In this document: positions 31,801 to 46,800 of the stretch, piece by piece
How positions within the stretch are numbered: the stretch's first letter is position 1
How the letters are laid out: each line of letters opens with the position of its first letter
NCBI RefSeq assembly: GCF_023380205.1
Contig: NZ_CP093361.1
Location: 1,330,172-1,394,171 of the forward strand
Length of the DNA: 64,000 nt
Direction of reading: 5' to 3'
From: Nicoliella spurrieriana
GTDB lineage: Bacteria; Bacillota; Bacilli; Lactobacillales; Lactobacillaceae
Notes under the pieces: generated by a model
The model's database searches: none
Seen by the model: the letters and a program-made list of their open reading frames with translations, nothing else
Told to the model about the DNA's origin: nothing
Position numbers and translations under genes: made by a program

Positions 31801-34800
31801 AACTCCGCTAACGGTTGAGTTCACGGCACTATTGGCACTAGCAGCCGCACTACTATCCGTATCGGCAGCAGCACTAGCATTGGATGCATCTTGATTAGCA
31901 GAATTGGCGGTACGATTAGCATCGGCAGCAACTGCCATCGCAGATGCGGCAATCGAAGCAGCCGTTGAAGCAGCAGTATTGGCAGCAATTGCGATTGAGT
32001 TCGCAACGCTAGCGGTCGAACTATTACCAACGCTAGCGGCACTAGCAGCAACCTTTGCAGCACTAGTAGCAGTCGAGCTAGCAACGACTCCGGAAGCAGC
32101 GGCAGATGAAGCCACACTACTTTGGGTGGTTGCAACGCTAGCAGCGGAACTAGCCACGGAGCTTGCGGATGACGCAACGGAGGCCTCACTCGTAGCGGCA
32201 CTGGCAGCACTATTGGCAACGGCTGCATATGATGCGATCGTCGTGTTGCTTGGGTTGGCATTGGCAGTCGAAGTAGCAGCCGAAGCATCCTTAGCAGCAG
32301 CACTCGCGGTCGTACTAGTGGCAACACTGGTTGCATGGGCAGCAGTATTTGCAGCCGTTGCAGAATCAGTATCGGAAGTAACGGCCATGCTATCAGCATT
32401 CGCAGTGGCAGCGAAACTAGTAGCAGTCACAGCATTACTATTAGCAGCACTGGCACTATCGTCAGCCCCACTGGCAATTTGGGCATTGCTCAAGGCCGTC
32501 GAAGCAGCCGTAGAGGCAGCATTGGCAGTAGAACTGTCAACTTGCGCCTGCTTAGCAGCACTTTGCGCCGTGGTGTTTGCAACACTGGCAATTGATGCCT
32601 GCTTAGCAGCATCTTCAGATTGTGCACTCATGGCAGTTGCACTTTGGGCAGCTTGGGAAGCAAGCAGGCTTCCGTTTGCAATGTCACCATCAGTGTAAGC
32701 ACTATTGGCAGCACTGGCTAAGCTGTTAACGGCACTGGCAATGGCGTTCGCATTACTTGAATCCACGTTAGCGGTACTTGCAGCGGCTGAAGCTGCTTGA
32801 TAAGCACTGGCAGCGGTGGATGATTGAGCATTGGCATCGGCAATTGCGGCACTAGCAGTCGCGCTGGCTGAAGTGATGATCGATGATTGAGCCTTGATGT
32901 AACCATTAGCAGAATTACTACTGTTAGTGGCAACGATGCTGGCAACTGCACTGTTAGCGGTAGTAATCTGGCTACCATCGCTATTGGCAACGGAAGCAGC
33001 AACACTAGCGGTGTTGGCAGCATTAGATGCATTAGTAGCATCGGCATTGGCAGCACTCGCATTGGCACTTACATCGGTGGCATAGCTACTTGCCTTTGCA
33101 ACATTGGCAGCATCACTAGCTGAAGCGGCGTTAGCGGAAACGGCAGTCGAAGTGGCATCGCTATTGGCGGTGCTTGCAGCAACACTAGCGGCACTAGCAG
33201 CAGTGTTGGCACTTTGGGCCACCCCGGCAGCTGAGTTGGCGGTGCTGTTAGCAGCATCTGCAGCAAGCTTAGCAGCAGCTACTGCTGACGCCGCACTTTC
33301 GGCATCACTGGCAGCCGAACTAGCGATTGCGTTTTCAACGCTCGCCGTGGAACTGTTTCCAGCACTAGCGGCACTGGCAGCGACTTTCGCAGCACTGGCA
33401 GCGGTGGAACTAGCTGTTGATCCGACCTTAACGGCGGAAGTGGCCACACTACTTTGAACAGTTGCAACGCTAGCAGCTGAACTAGCCACGGAGCTTGCGG
33501 AGGTAGCAGTTGAAGCCTGTGTTGAAGCAACACTCGCATCACTATTAGCAGCGTTTGCGTAGGAGGCAATCGTTGCATTCTTTGGATTAGCATTCGCGGT
33601 TGAAGTGGCCGTAGAGGCATTCTTGGATGCCGCACTGGCAGTCGAAGTAGCGGCAGAGGTTGCCGTACTTGCAACCTGGTTAGCGGCATCTGCAGAGCTT
33701 GCGTCAGCACTTACCGCACCACTATCAACACTAGCCGTCGAAACAGCACTAGTGGCGTCGGCAGCATTACTGTTGGCGGCACTGGCACTATCATCAGCCC
33801 CACTGGCAACTTGGGCATTGCTTAAGGCCGTCGAAGCAGCCGTGGAGGCAGCATTGGCAGATGCACTGTCCACTTGCGCCTGCTTTGCAGCACTTTGCGC
33901 CGCGGTATTTGCAGCATCAGCAATTGATGCTTGATCACTGGCATCATTTACTTGTGATTGCATGTTAGCGGCAGTTTGGGAAGCTTGTGAATCCAAGAGT
34001 TTCCCGTTGCCAGTATCCCCATTCGAGTAAGCAGAACTAGCGGCGGCAACGAGACTATTCACAGCAGCTAGACTTGCACTGGCAGTCGTGGAATCAACCA
34101 CCGCCTTGCTAGCAGCGATCGAAGCAACTTGGGCTTGACTAACCGCAACGCTGGATTGAACGTTGGCATCGGCAGTAGCAGCACTGGCAGTCGCACTGGC
34201 AGAAGCAACAGTTGACGATTGGGCCTTGATGTAGCCATTAGCAGCATTACTACTGTTTTCAGCAAAGATACTATTCACGGCCGTTGAAGCATTGGTAACC
34301 TGACCACTATCGCCGTTAGCAACCGAAGCAGCAACACTAGCAACGTTAGCAGCACTGTTGGCGGAGTTTGCATCGTTAACAGCAGCCCCGGTGTATGTGC
34401 TGGTCTTGGTGTCTTCATTGGTTGCACTCGCATCGACACCGGCATCACTACCCGCAGCAGCACTGGCTGCGCTTGAATTTGCAATCGCAGCACTGGTAGC
34501 ACTAGCGGCCGTCTTACTATCACCACTAGCAGCCACATTCGCAGCTTGACCCGCATTCGCAGCACTATTGGCGATACTATTTGCTACATCAGCGGCAGCT
34601 TTTGCAGATGCAGCGGAAGCAGCGGCATTCGATGCATCATTGGCAGCCGAACTAGCAATTGAGTTTTCAACGCTGGCCGTGGAACTATTTCCGGCACTAG
34701 CAGCACTAGCAGCAGCTTTCGCAGCACTATTAGCAGTTGAACTAGCAACAATCCCGGAAGCAGCAGCGGTTGAAGCCACACTACTTTGGATGGTTGCAAC

Positions 34801-37800
34801 ACTAGCAGCGGAACTTGCGACTGAACTGGCGGATGAAGCCACGGAAGCTTCACTCGTAGCGGCACTGGCAGCACTATTGGCACTAGATGCTAGCGATGCG
34901 ATCGTTGAATTCTTAGCATTGTTATTCGCAATTGAAGTAGCAGTCGAGGCACTTTGCCCGGCAGCACTCGCAGTGTTAGCAGCAGCGGCACTAGCATCAT
35001 TAGCAGCCTGGTTTGCAGCGTCTGCAGAAGTGACATCAGCACTGACGGCACTGCTATCAACAATGGCGGTTGAAGCAGCACTGATGGCGTTCGCAGCGTT
35101 ACTGTTAGCAGCACTGGCGCTATCATCAGCCCCACTGGCAACTTGGGCATTACTCAAGGCAGTTGAGGCAGCCGTTGACGCAGCATTGGCAGTAGAACTG
35201 TCAGCTTGAGCCTGCTTAGCAGCACTTTGGGCCGTGGTGTTTGCAACGCTAGCAAGCGATGCTTGCTTAGCAGCGTCTTCAGACTGCGCACTCATGGCAG
35301 CAGCACTTTGGGCAGCTTGGGAAGCAAGGAGGCTTCCGTTAGCAATATCCCCATTCGTATAGGCACTATTGGCAGCACTGGCTAAGCTGTTCACGGCACT
35401 GGCAATACTATTTGCAATTCCAGAATCAACGTTAGCGGTACTTGCAGCAGCTGAAGCAACTTGGTAGGCGCTTGCAGCGGTGGATGATTGAACGTTCGCA
35501 TCAGCAGTAGCGGCACTAACAGTCCCCATTGCTGAAGTAACGGTAGCAGCTTGGGTCTTAATGTACCCGTTAGCAGCATTACTACTATTCGTAGCAATAA
35601 TGCTATTGAACATCCCGGAAACATTAGCAACTTGACCACTATCACTAGCGGCAGTCGAAGCAGCAACGCTGGCGGTGTTGGCAGCAGTTGATGCATTATT
35701 CGCATCGGTATTAGCAGCACTGGCATTGGCACTCACATCGGTGGCATAGCTACTTGCCTTTGCAGCATTGGTAGCGTCACTTCCGGAAGCAGCGTTGGCA
35801 GAAACGGCAGTTGAAGTGGCGTTACTATTAGCGGTGCTTGCAGCAACACTAGCAGCACTAGCTGCAGTGTTGGCACTTTGGGCCACCCCGGCAGCTGAGT
35901 TGGCGGTGCTGTTAGCAGCATCTGCAGCAAGCTTAGCAGCAGCTACTGCTGACGCCGCACTTTCGGCATCACTGGCAGCTGAACTAGCAATTGAGTTTTC
36001 AACGCTCGCCGTGGAACTATTCCCGGCACTCGCAGCACTAGCAGCCGCTTTCGCAGCACTGGCAGCAGTCAAACTAGCAGTGGATCCCACCTTAACGGCA
36101 GAGGTAGCAACACTACTCTGGTCATTTGCAACGCTGGCAGCTGAACTAGCCACGGAGCTTGCGGAAGTTGCAGTTGAAACCTGTGTCGAAGCAACACTGG
36201 CATCACTATTAGCAGCATTTGCGTAGGAGGCAATCGTTGCATTCTTTGGATTGGCGTTCGCGGTCGAAGTAGCCGTCGAAGCATTCACGGATGCGGCACT
36301 AGCGGTCACGGTAGCAGCGGAGGTAGCAGTACTTGCAGCCTGATCGGCAGCAGTCGCGGAGGTGGCGTCGGCACTCACGGCACTGCTATCAACGATGGCG
36401 GTGGAAGCCGCACTGATGGCGTTCGCAGCGTTACTATTAGCAGCACTGGCGCTATCATCGGCACCACTAGCCACTTGCGCATTGCTCAAGGCCGTCGAAG
36501 CAGCCGTGGAAGCCGCGTTAGCAGTGGAACTGTCGACTTGCGCCTGCTTAGCAGCACTTTGCGCAGCAGTATTCGCATCGCTGGCAATTTTAGCTTGGTC
36601 ATTCGCATCGCTCACTTGTGATTGCATATTAGATGCAGTTTGGGCAGCTTGGGAAGCCAATAAACTCCCCTGTGCAATATAACCAGCGGTGTAAGCACTA
36701 TTAGCAGCACTAGTCAAGCTGTTGACAGCCACTTGACTGTTATTAGCAGCAGTCGAGTCAACCACCGCCTTGCTGGCAGCGATCGAAGCGATTTGGGCCT
36801 GACTATTAGCACCATTGGATTGAACATCAGCATCGGCAGCGGCAGCACTCGCAACTGAACTAGCTGAAACAACGGTTGCAACTTGAGATTGAATGTAAGC
36901 ATTGGATGCATTGCTACTATTAGCTGATGCAATGCTATTAATGGTACTAGTAGCACTATCCAATTGCCCACTATCATGATTGGCAACCGAAGCAGCAACA
37001 CTTGCGGTATTGGCAGCAGTCGATGCATTGGCAGCAGCCGTCGTAGCTGAATCAGTATCAGTATTGACGGTTGCAGAATTAGAATTAGCTTGGGCGGCCG
37101 TTCCGGAATTATTTCCATCAGCGGCGTTCGCTTGACTAACGGTCGCATTAATGGCGCTATTAGCAGCGGAAGCAGCAGCACTGTCAGCATTGGCAGCGGT
37201 GTTAGCGCTTTGGGCGACTCCGGCAGCAGAATTAGCAGTGCTGTTGGCATTGTCAGCAGCAGTCCTAGCAGCAGCAGCGGAGGCAGCAGCATTTGAAGCA
37301 TCAACCGCAGCAGAACTGGCAATGGCATTTTGAGCACTGGCAACGGAGCTATTGCCCACACTAGCGGCACTGGCAGCGACACTAGCAGCACGGTTAGCAG
37401 TGGCACTAGCCTTAGCACCACTCGTAGCTGCAGAATTAGCAGTGCTATTTTGGGCACTCGCAACGCTAGCAGCGGAACTAGCCACTGAACTAGCGGAGGC
37501 AGCAATCGATGACTGGCTCAAAGCATCGGTAGCAGCACTATTTGCAATTACAGCATATGAGGCAATCGTTGCATTCTTTGGATTGGCGCCAGCAGTCGAA
37601 TTAGCGAGCGAAGCATTCTTGGAAGTCCCAGCATTCGCAACGCTAGTTGCAGCGTTAGCAACACTAGCAGATTGACTTGCACCATTTGCAGCAATCGCAT
37701 CGGAACTAGCAGCAACTTGATCAACATTTGCACTAGCGGCATTCGCATTGGCATTGGCAGCGTTGCTGTTGGCAGCACTGGCACTGTCATCAGCGCCACT

Positions 37801-40800
37801 GGCAACTTGGGCGTTGCTAAAGGCCGTCGAAGCAGCCTTTGATGCAGCATTAGCTGTTGAACTGTCTGCTTGAGCCTTAGTAGCAGCACTTTGGGCAGCA
37901 GTATTTGCAGCGGCAGCAATCGATGCTTGATCACTAGCATCCCTTACTTGTGATTGCATATTAGATGCAGTTTGGGCAGCTTGTGAATCCAAGAGTTGAC
38001 CATTGCCAGTATCCCCATTCGTGTAGGCAGAACTAGCGGCGGCAACCAAGCTGTTCACGGCAGCTAGACTAGCGCTGGCCGTTGTGGAATCAACCACCGC
38101 CTTGCTGGCAGCGATTGAAGCAACTTGAGCTTGACTGGCAGCAACGCTAGATTGAACGTCAGCATCGGCAGTCGCAGTTGAAGCCACGCCACTGGCGGAA
38201 GCAATTGTTGAAGCTTGGGCCTTGATGTAGCCATTAGCAGCATTACTACTGTTTGCGGCAACGATGCTATTAACGGCCGTTGAAGCATTGGCGACTTGAC
38301 CACTATCACCGTTAGCAACTGAAGCAGCAACGCTCGCAACGTTGGCAGCACTATTAGCACTCGTTAATGCCGTATTCGCATTGCCAGCGTAGGTACTGGT
38401 TTGGGTCGCGTAGTTCGTAGCGCTCGTATCCGTTCCAGCATCACTACCCGCAGCAGCACTGGCGGCACTGGCATTGGCACTGGCGGCATTTGTGGCACTA
38501 TCGGCAACGCTACTATCAGCACTGGCAGCCGTGTTAGCACTCTGGGCAGTACTGTTCGCAGCACTGGCAGCGATCTTAGCAGCATCAGCACTGGTTTTAG
38601 CAGCTGCAGCACTCGCAGCAGCATTCGATGCATCATTAGCAGCCGAACTAGCAATTGAGTTTTCAACGCTAGCCGTGGAACTATTACCAGCACTAGCGGC
38701 ACTGGCAGCGGCAGCAGCAGCACTGTTAGCAGTGGAGCTAGCAATCGAGCCGGCGCTCGTAGCTGCAGTAGCAATGCTACTTTGAACACTGGCAACACTA
38801 GCAGCGGAACTAGCGACTGAGCTTGCAGAAGCAGCGATTGAAGCCTGGTTGGCAGCATCACTAGCGGCACTGTTGGCACTGGATGCTAACGATGCAATCG
38901 TTGCATTCTTGGCATTCGCATTGGCAGTCGAAGTGGCAATCGAAGCATTCTTCGATGCAGCAGAGGCTGCATGGTTAGCAATCGAATTAGCGGTACTTGC
39001 AGCAGCATTGGCTGAATTGGTAGCACTGGCATCAGCACTAACCGCTCCACTATCAACGATTGCACCGGAGGCATTACTGGTTGCATTAGCAGCATTACTG
39101 TTAGCGGCACTCGCACTGTCGTCAGCCCCACTAGCAGTTTGCGCATTGCTTAAAGCAGTTGCGGCAACACTAGCAGCAGCATTGGCAGTGGAACTGTCGG
39201 CCTGGGCTTGACTCGCAGCTGATTTAGCAGCAGTTGAAGCCGCATTCGCAATTGAGGCTTGCGATGAAGCATCGCTAGCCTGTGACTGCATCCCGATAGC
39301 AGTTTGGGAAGCAAGCGACGCCTTAATGCTACCGTCAGTGGCATCCCCATTTGCGTAATCACTATTAGCAGCAGTGATCAAGCTATTCACTAGGCTGGTG
39401 CTGGAACTAATGGCATTGGAGTCATTGTTCACTGCAATGACCGCCTTCGAAGCTACTTGATAAGCACTATTGGCAACGCTAGATTGAACCATTGCGTCCT
39501 TCGTAGCTGAACCAACGGTCTGATTAGCACTGCTTACAATGGTAGCTTGTGACTTAATAACGCCGTTCGCAGAATTACTCCCATTAGCAGCCATAATGCT
39601 ATCGATGGCACTCGAAGCATTGGTAACCTGACCACTATCAAGATTAGCAACGGAAGCAGCTGCACTCGCAACATTCGAGTAGCTCCCGGTATCATTTTCA
39701 TCAGAATTAACTACACTTGCATTATTAGCAGTTACTGAGTTGTAGCTATTTGCGGTGCTAGCAGTGGTTGAATTATTGCCAGAAGCAGCATTCGCAGAAC
39801 TAGCAGTGGATGCAGCCGCACTATTGGCACTAGAAACGACCGTACTATCGGAGCTAGCCACACTATTGGCACTTTGGGCGGTATTGTTAGCAGCACTCGC
39901 ATCGTTAGCAGCAGCATCAGCAGCAGCTTTAGCGGATGCAGCAGCGCTAGCGGCATTGGCTGCATCATTTGCAGCGGAACTAGCCTTAGCCTTCGCGGAA
40001 GCAGCAGCAGAACTATTCCCCGCATTGGCTGCAGCAGAACCGGCAGCAGCAGCGCTACTTGCAATTGAATTAGCAGTCACACCAGCAGCATTGGCAACAC
40101 TAGCGGCACTATTTTGAGCACTCGCAATTGATGCATCGACACTAACCTTAGCACTAGCCGAAGCGGCTGTGGATGCCGCAGTTGAAGCGGCATTCGCAGC
40201 ACTATTGGCACTGGATGCTAATGCTGAAATAGCGGAATTCTTCGGGTTAGCATTGGCAGTCGAAGTGGCAGCGGACGCGCTCTTAGCAGCATCGCTGGCG
40301 GTTGCAGCAGCAGCTGTATTCGCGGCGCTTGCAGCCTTACTGTTCGTGTTGATAGCACTTGCATCCGAAGTAACGGCAGTGCTATCAGCATTGGCGTTGG
40401 ATGCAGCACTAGCAGCATTGGCAGCATAACTAGTGGCAACACTAGCATCATTATCAGCAGAACTAGCCTGTTGAGCAGCAGTAAGGGCAGCACTAGCAGT
40501 TGCAACGGCACCGCTAGCATTGCTTTGATCATTGGCAGCCTTAGATGCAGCAGCCTTCGCACTTGCAGTTGCAAGCGAAGCAATTGACGACTGCTTTGAT
40601 GCATCAACGGATTGAGCATTCATTCCAGCAGCAGCTGTCGAAGCCTGTGCAGCTAGGAGACTTCCACCGTTAATATCACCATTTGAGTAAGCAGCATTCG
40701 CGGAACTGATCAATGCATTCACGTTGTTGGCGGTCAAACTAGCGTTATAAGCAGCTAAGTTCGCGGAACTAGCGGCACTAGTAGCGACTTGATAGTCACT

Positions 40801-43800
40801 GTTGGCGTTACTAGATTGAACATTGGCGTCCGAAGTGAGACTGTTTGCGGCTGAAGCAGCACCACTTGCAATCACAGTTTGTGAGTTGATGAAACTGTTA
40901 TTACTGTTAGCAGCAGCGATACTGTTGATGGAAGTCGAAGCACTTGTCACTTGGTTACTATCTAAACCAGTAGCAACTGCATTTGAAACCGCTTGGGCAG
41001 CGTAGTTAGATGCAAGTGCTGCGCTTTGCGTTGCAGCAGTTGCAGACGCATTGATCGAATTAAGGTAACTATTTGCAATCGAGCCGGTCCCTGAATCCAT
41101 TCCAGAAGCTGAATTAGCAGCTGAATTAGCGGAACTACCAGCAGCATTGGCGCTTTGTGCCGCACTATTAGCGGAACTAGCAATGTCACTGGCACTTTGC
41201 GCCGTACTATTGGCTGCACTCGCAGCATTCGCAGCTGCATTGGCAGTTGATCTTGCTGTATCAGCATTTGCAGAAGCATCGGCAGCATCGGCAGCAGCAG
41301 AACTGGCAGCAGAGCGTTCAGCACTAGCAGAGGCACTATTACCAGCACTAGCAAAACTAGCGGCAGCACTGGCGGCACTGGAAGCAGCAGCATTCGCACT
41401 GGTCCCACTAACGTTCGCAGTACTTGCGATGGTGGATTGAGTAGCAATCACGCTGCTGGCACTAGCAGCATTACTGCTTGCGCTATTGGCAACGGAAGCA
41501 GCACTGGATGCAACGCTTGCGGCTGAACTAGCGGCACTAGCTGCAGATTGAATTGCAGTATTGCTTGGGTGCAATGAAGCAAGAACGGAAGCAGCAATTG
41601 AAGCGGCACTAGCTGATGCAGCCGAACTAGCAGCGGTGCTAGCAGCCGTCTTAGCAGATTGATCAGCACCACTGGCAACGGAAGAATCACCACTAATGGC
41701 ACTGCTATCAGCGTTAATATCGATTGCAGCGCTCGTTGCATTGGCAGCATCACTAGATGCTAGACTAGCATCATTATCAGCACCACTGGCAGCTTGGGCA
41801 TTGCTCAAAGCACCAGCGACCACGCTAGCAGCAGAATTAGCAGTGGCACTATCTGATTGGGCCTTCGAAGCGGCAGTCGAGGCATTGACAGTTGCAGCAG
41901 ACGCAATTGAGGCCTGATCAGAAGCATCATTAGCTTGTGAACTCATGGCAGTTGCAAGTGATGCCGCTTGGGAAGCAATGTAGCTACCGTTAACAGCATT
42001 TCCAGCGGTATATGCACTGTTGGCAGCACTAACTAAGCCGTCAACGGCAGCTTGATTAGAAGCCGCTGCACTGGAATCAGCATTGGCCTTGCTAGCAGCA
42101 GTCGAGGCTACTTGGTAGTTACTAGTGGCAATCGATGATTGATTCGTTGCATCGGTAGCAACGGAACTCAGCACTTCGTTAGCGGAACTAGCGGCAGTCA
42201 CTTGAGCCTTGATGTAACCATTGGAAGCATTGCTCCCGTTAGCCGAGAAGATACTATTAATTGAAGTCTCATTATTATTTGCTTGTCCACTATCACTATT
42301 AGCGACTGAAGCAGCCACGCTCGCAACGCTGGCGTCGATCGATGCACTGCTTGCATCAGTATTTGCAGCACTGGCGTACGAACTAGTGGTAGTACTGTTG
42401 CTATTGGCAGTATTCGCAGCACTCGCGTTGTTCCCAGCGGCCTTGCTGGCAGCACTGATGGTCGAATTAATGGCACTGTTTGCACTGGATGCAGCAGTAC
42501 TATCAGCACTGGCAGCACTATTAGCAGCAGCTGCAGCACTATTGGCAGCACTCGCATCATTAGCTGCGGAATCAGCAGCCGCACGAGCGGAGGATGCGGA
42601 ATTAGCAGCATCGGAAGCGGCACTGGCAGCCGAAGCGGCAATGCTGGCTTCAGAACTGGCAGCCGAGCTGTTGCCGGCCTTCGCAGCGGCAGCTGCGGCA
42701 CTCGCAGCGCTGGTGGCCGTCGAGTTCGCAGTAGACCCAGCGGATGCAGCTGAAGATGCGGCACTATTTTGTGCACTCGCAACACTAGCAGCCGAGCTAG
42801 CCTTAGCACTGGCAGCCGAAGCGGCACTCGATTGGTTAGCGGCATCGGAAGCGGCACTATTAGCAGATGAGGCTAGTGATTGAATCGTTGCATTACTTGG
42901 GTTGGCATTGGCAGTCGAAGTGGCCGTTGAAGCAGCCTTAGACGCCCCACTAGCAGCGGTGCTAGCGGCAGTACTGTTCAAACCAGCAGCGGAACTATCA
43001 GCATTGGCAGTACTTGCATCGGAGCTAGTCACTACACTGTTGGAAGCAGTATTGGAATTGGAAGCAGAAGCATTGGCAGCATTGCTGTTAGCGGCGCTAG
43101 CACTATCATCAGCCCCACTGGCAGCTTGGGCGTTGCTCAAAGCATTCGCAGCCGTTGTTGATGCCGAATTAGCAGTCGCACTATCTGCTTGGGCCTTCAC
43201 AGCGGCACTATTGGCAGCGGAAGCAGCTGAGTCAGCAAGCTGAGCTTGATTTGTGGCATCACTAACCACTCCACTCATTGCAGCAGCGGTTGAAGCAGCC
43301 TGGGAAGAGAACGTCGTTCCCGTAGCGGTATCACCAGCAGCAAAGGCACTGTTAGCAGCCTTAACCAAGCTATTCACAGCAATCACACTGGCACTAGCGG
43401 TAATCCGATCGTTATTTGCATTACTTGCAGCAATTGAAGCCGCTTGAGATTGTGCATTGGCAATGCTAGATTGAACATTCGCATCCGAAGCTGCGGCACT
43501 AGCCGTAGAATTTGCCCCACTAGCAATCGTAGCCTGTGATTGGATGAAGCTATTCGAAGCATTACTGCTGTTTGCCGAAAGAATACTATTGATCGAATTC
43601 GATGCATTCATGACCTGACCGCTATCGCTGTTGGCAACTGAGGCGGCAAGGCTGGCCGTATTCGCAGCCTTCGATGCATTTGTTGAATCCGTATTCGCAG
43701 TCCCGGCATTCCCAGAAATAGTGGTAGCATAGCTATTGGCAGTGGTACTAGTGGTGGCATTGCTGCCGGCAGCGGCACTGGCAGCACTAGCATTCGCATT

Positions 43801-46800
43801 GGCGGCGGCGTTGGCACTGGCAGCCGTACTATTATCAGCACTAGCAGCATTATTGGCACTTTGGGCCGCACTGTTTGCAGCATTGGCATCAATGGATGCG
43901 CTATCGGCCGTCGACTTGGCAATTGAGGCCGAAGCAGCAGCATTCGAGGCCGTGCTCATTGCAGAACTAGCAATTGAATTCTCAACACTAGCCATCGAAC
44001 TATTACCGGAACTGGCAGCTTTAGCAGCAGCACTAGCGGCACTGGTGGCCGTTGAACTAGCCTGATTGCCAGCATTAGCAGCACTGGAAGCGATGCTATT
44101 TTGAACGCTAGCAACACTAGCGGCCGAACTAGCCCGACTGTTAGCAGCAGAAGCACTGGCGGCTTGCGCTGCAGCAGCACTAGCGGCGCTGGTGGCACTA
44201 GAAGCCAATGACTTCACAGCCGAATTACCAGGTGTGGCGTTCGCAATCGAATTAGCGGTCGAAGCATTCGTAGAAGCGGATGCAGCAGCACTATTAGCAG
44301 ACGTGTTGGCAGCACTGGCGGCCGAACTATTCGCGTTGATCGAAGTTGCATCAGCACTAACGGCACTACTATCGGTGTTAGCAGTGGTAGCATAGCCACT
44401 CGTTGCAGCAGCATTGCTGTTAGCGGCACTGGCACTATCATCTGCCCCACTGGCGGCTTGGGCGTTGCTCAATGCAGTTGAGGCAGCAGTTGAGGCAGCA
44501 TTAGCAGTGGAACTATCCACTACTGCAGTCGAAGCAGCAGTGGAGGCAGTCGTTGAGGCAGCAGCAGCATTGGAAGCTTGATTAGATGCATCAATCGATT
44601 GGGCACTCATAGCAGTGGCAGTCGCTGCAGCCTGGGAAGCTAGGAAGGAACCATTAGCAGTATCACCCTTAGTGAATGCACTGTTAGCAGCGCTAACCAA
44701 ACTAGTTACTAGGCTAGCGTTGGAACTAGCAGCATTAGAATCTAACGCTGCCTTACTTGCAGCCAATGAAGCTGATTTTGCAGCGGAACTAGCGGTACTA
44801 GATTGCAGATCAGCATCAGCAGTTGCGGCACTAGCCGTCGAACTAGCTGCAGCGACTGCCTTTGCTTGGGCAGCAATGTAGCTGTTCGAAGCGTTACTAC
44901 TATTTGCTGATTCAATACTACTAATTGCACTAGCATTATTGGTGATTTGACCACTGTCACTATTAGCGACTGCAGCAGCCACACTCGCAACACTGGCATT
45001 GTTAGCAGCATCACTCGCATCATTTGAGGCAAGCGTAGCAGAAGCGTCGGTGGCACTATTGTAGCCGTTAGCAGTGTTGGTAGCTCCAGAATTCCCACTT
45101 GCAGCTGATTGGGCCGCACTAGTGGTCGAATTAATGGCACTGTTTGCACTGGATGCAGCCGTACTATCAGCATTGGCGGCACTATTGGCAGATCCTGCAG
45201 CAATATTGGCAGCACTGGCATCATTAGCTGCGGAATCAGCAGCCGCACGAGCGGAGGATGCGGAATTAGCAGCAGTGGAAGCTGCATTGGCAGCGGAACT
45301 GGCAATGCTGGCTTCAGAACTGGCAGCCGAGCTATTGCCGGCCTTCGCAGCGGCAGCTGCGGCACTCGCAGCGCTGGTGGCCGTCGAGTTCGCAGCGGAA
45401 CCAACGGACGCAGCTGAAGATGCGGCACTATTTTGTGCACTCGCAACACTGGCAGCCGAGCTAGCCTTGACACTGGCAGCCGAAGCGGCACTTGATTGGT
45501 TAGCAGCATCGGCAGCGGCACTGTTGGCAGATGCGGCTAGTGATTGAATCGTTGCATTACTTGGGTTGGCGTTGGCAGTCGAAGTGGCCGTCGAAGCAGC
45601 CTTAGACGCCCCACTAGCAGCAGTGCTAGCGGCAGTACTGTTCGAACCAGCAGCGGAACTAGCAGCATTAGCGGTACTTGCATCGGAGCTAGTCACTACA
45701 CTGTTGGAAGCAGCATTGGAATTGGAAGCAGAAGCGTTGGCAGCATTGCTGTTAGCGGCGCTAGCACTATCATCAGCACCACTGGCAGCTTGGGCGTTGC
45801 TCAAGGCAGTCGAAGCCGTCGTTGATGCCGAATTAGCAGTGGAACTATCTGCTTGGGCCTTCGAAGCGGCAGTATTCGCAGCGGCAACGGCACTCGCAGC
45901 ACTAACGACTTGAGTAGAGGCATCAGTTGACTGAGCAATCATCGCAGCAGCGGTTACTGAAGCTTGTGATGAGAGATAAGTTCCCTGACTAGTATTCCCA
46001 GCCGCAAAGGCTACGTCAGCAGCACTAACGAGGCTGTTAACGGTGCTGGCACTAGCACTGGCAATATTATTATCATTATTTGCGTTACTTGCAGCAATTG
46101 AAGCAGCTTGAGATTGCGCATTGGCAATGCTAGATTGAACATTCGCATCCGCAGCTGCGGCACTAGCCGTAGAATTTGCCTCGCTAGCAATCGTAGCCTG
46201 TGATTGGATGTAGCTATTCGAAGCATTACTACTGTTTGCCGAAAGGATACTATTGATCGAATTCGATGCATTCATGACCTGACCGCTATCGCTATTGGCA
46301 ACTAAGGCGGCAAGGCTGGCCGTACTTGCAGCCTTCGACGCATTCGTTGAATCCGTATTCGCAGTCCCGGCATTGGTACTAGTAGCAACTGCATAGCTAT
46401 TGGCAGTGCTCTTAGTCCCAGCATCACTGCCAGAAGCGACACTGGCAGCACTCGCATTCGCAATGGCGGCGGCGTTAGCACTGGCAGCCGTACTATTATC
46501 AGCACTAGCAGCAGTATTGGCACTTTGGGCCGCACTGTTTGCAGCACTAGCATCAACAGAAGCGCTATCGGCCGTCGACTTGGCAATTGAGGCCGAAGCA
46601 GCAGCATTCGATGCCGAAATCATTGCAGAACTGGCAATTGAATTCTCAACACTAGCCGTCGAACTATTACCGACACTGGCAGCTTTAGCAGCAGCACTAG
46701 CGGCACTGGTGGCCGTTGAACTAGCCTGATTGCCAGCATTAGCAGCACTGGAAGCGGTGCTATTTTGAACGCTGGCAACACTAGCGGCCGAACTAGCCCG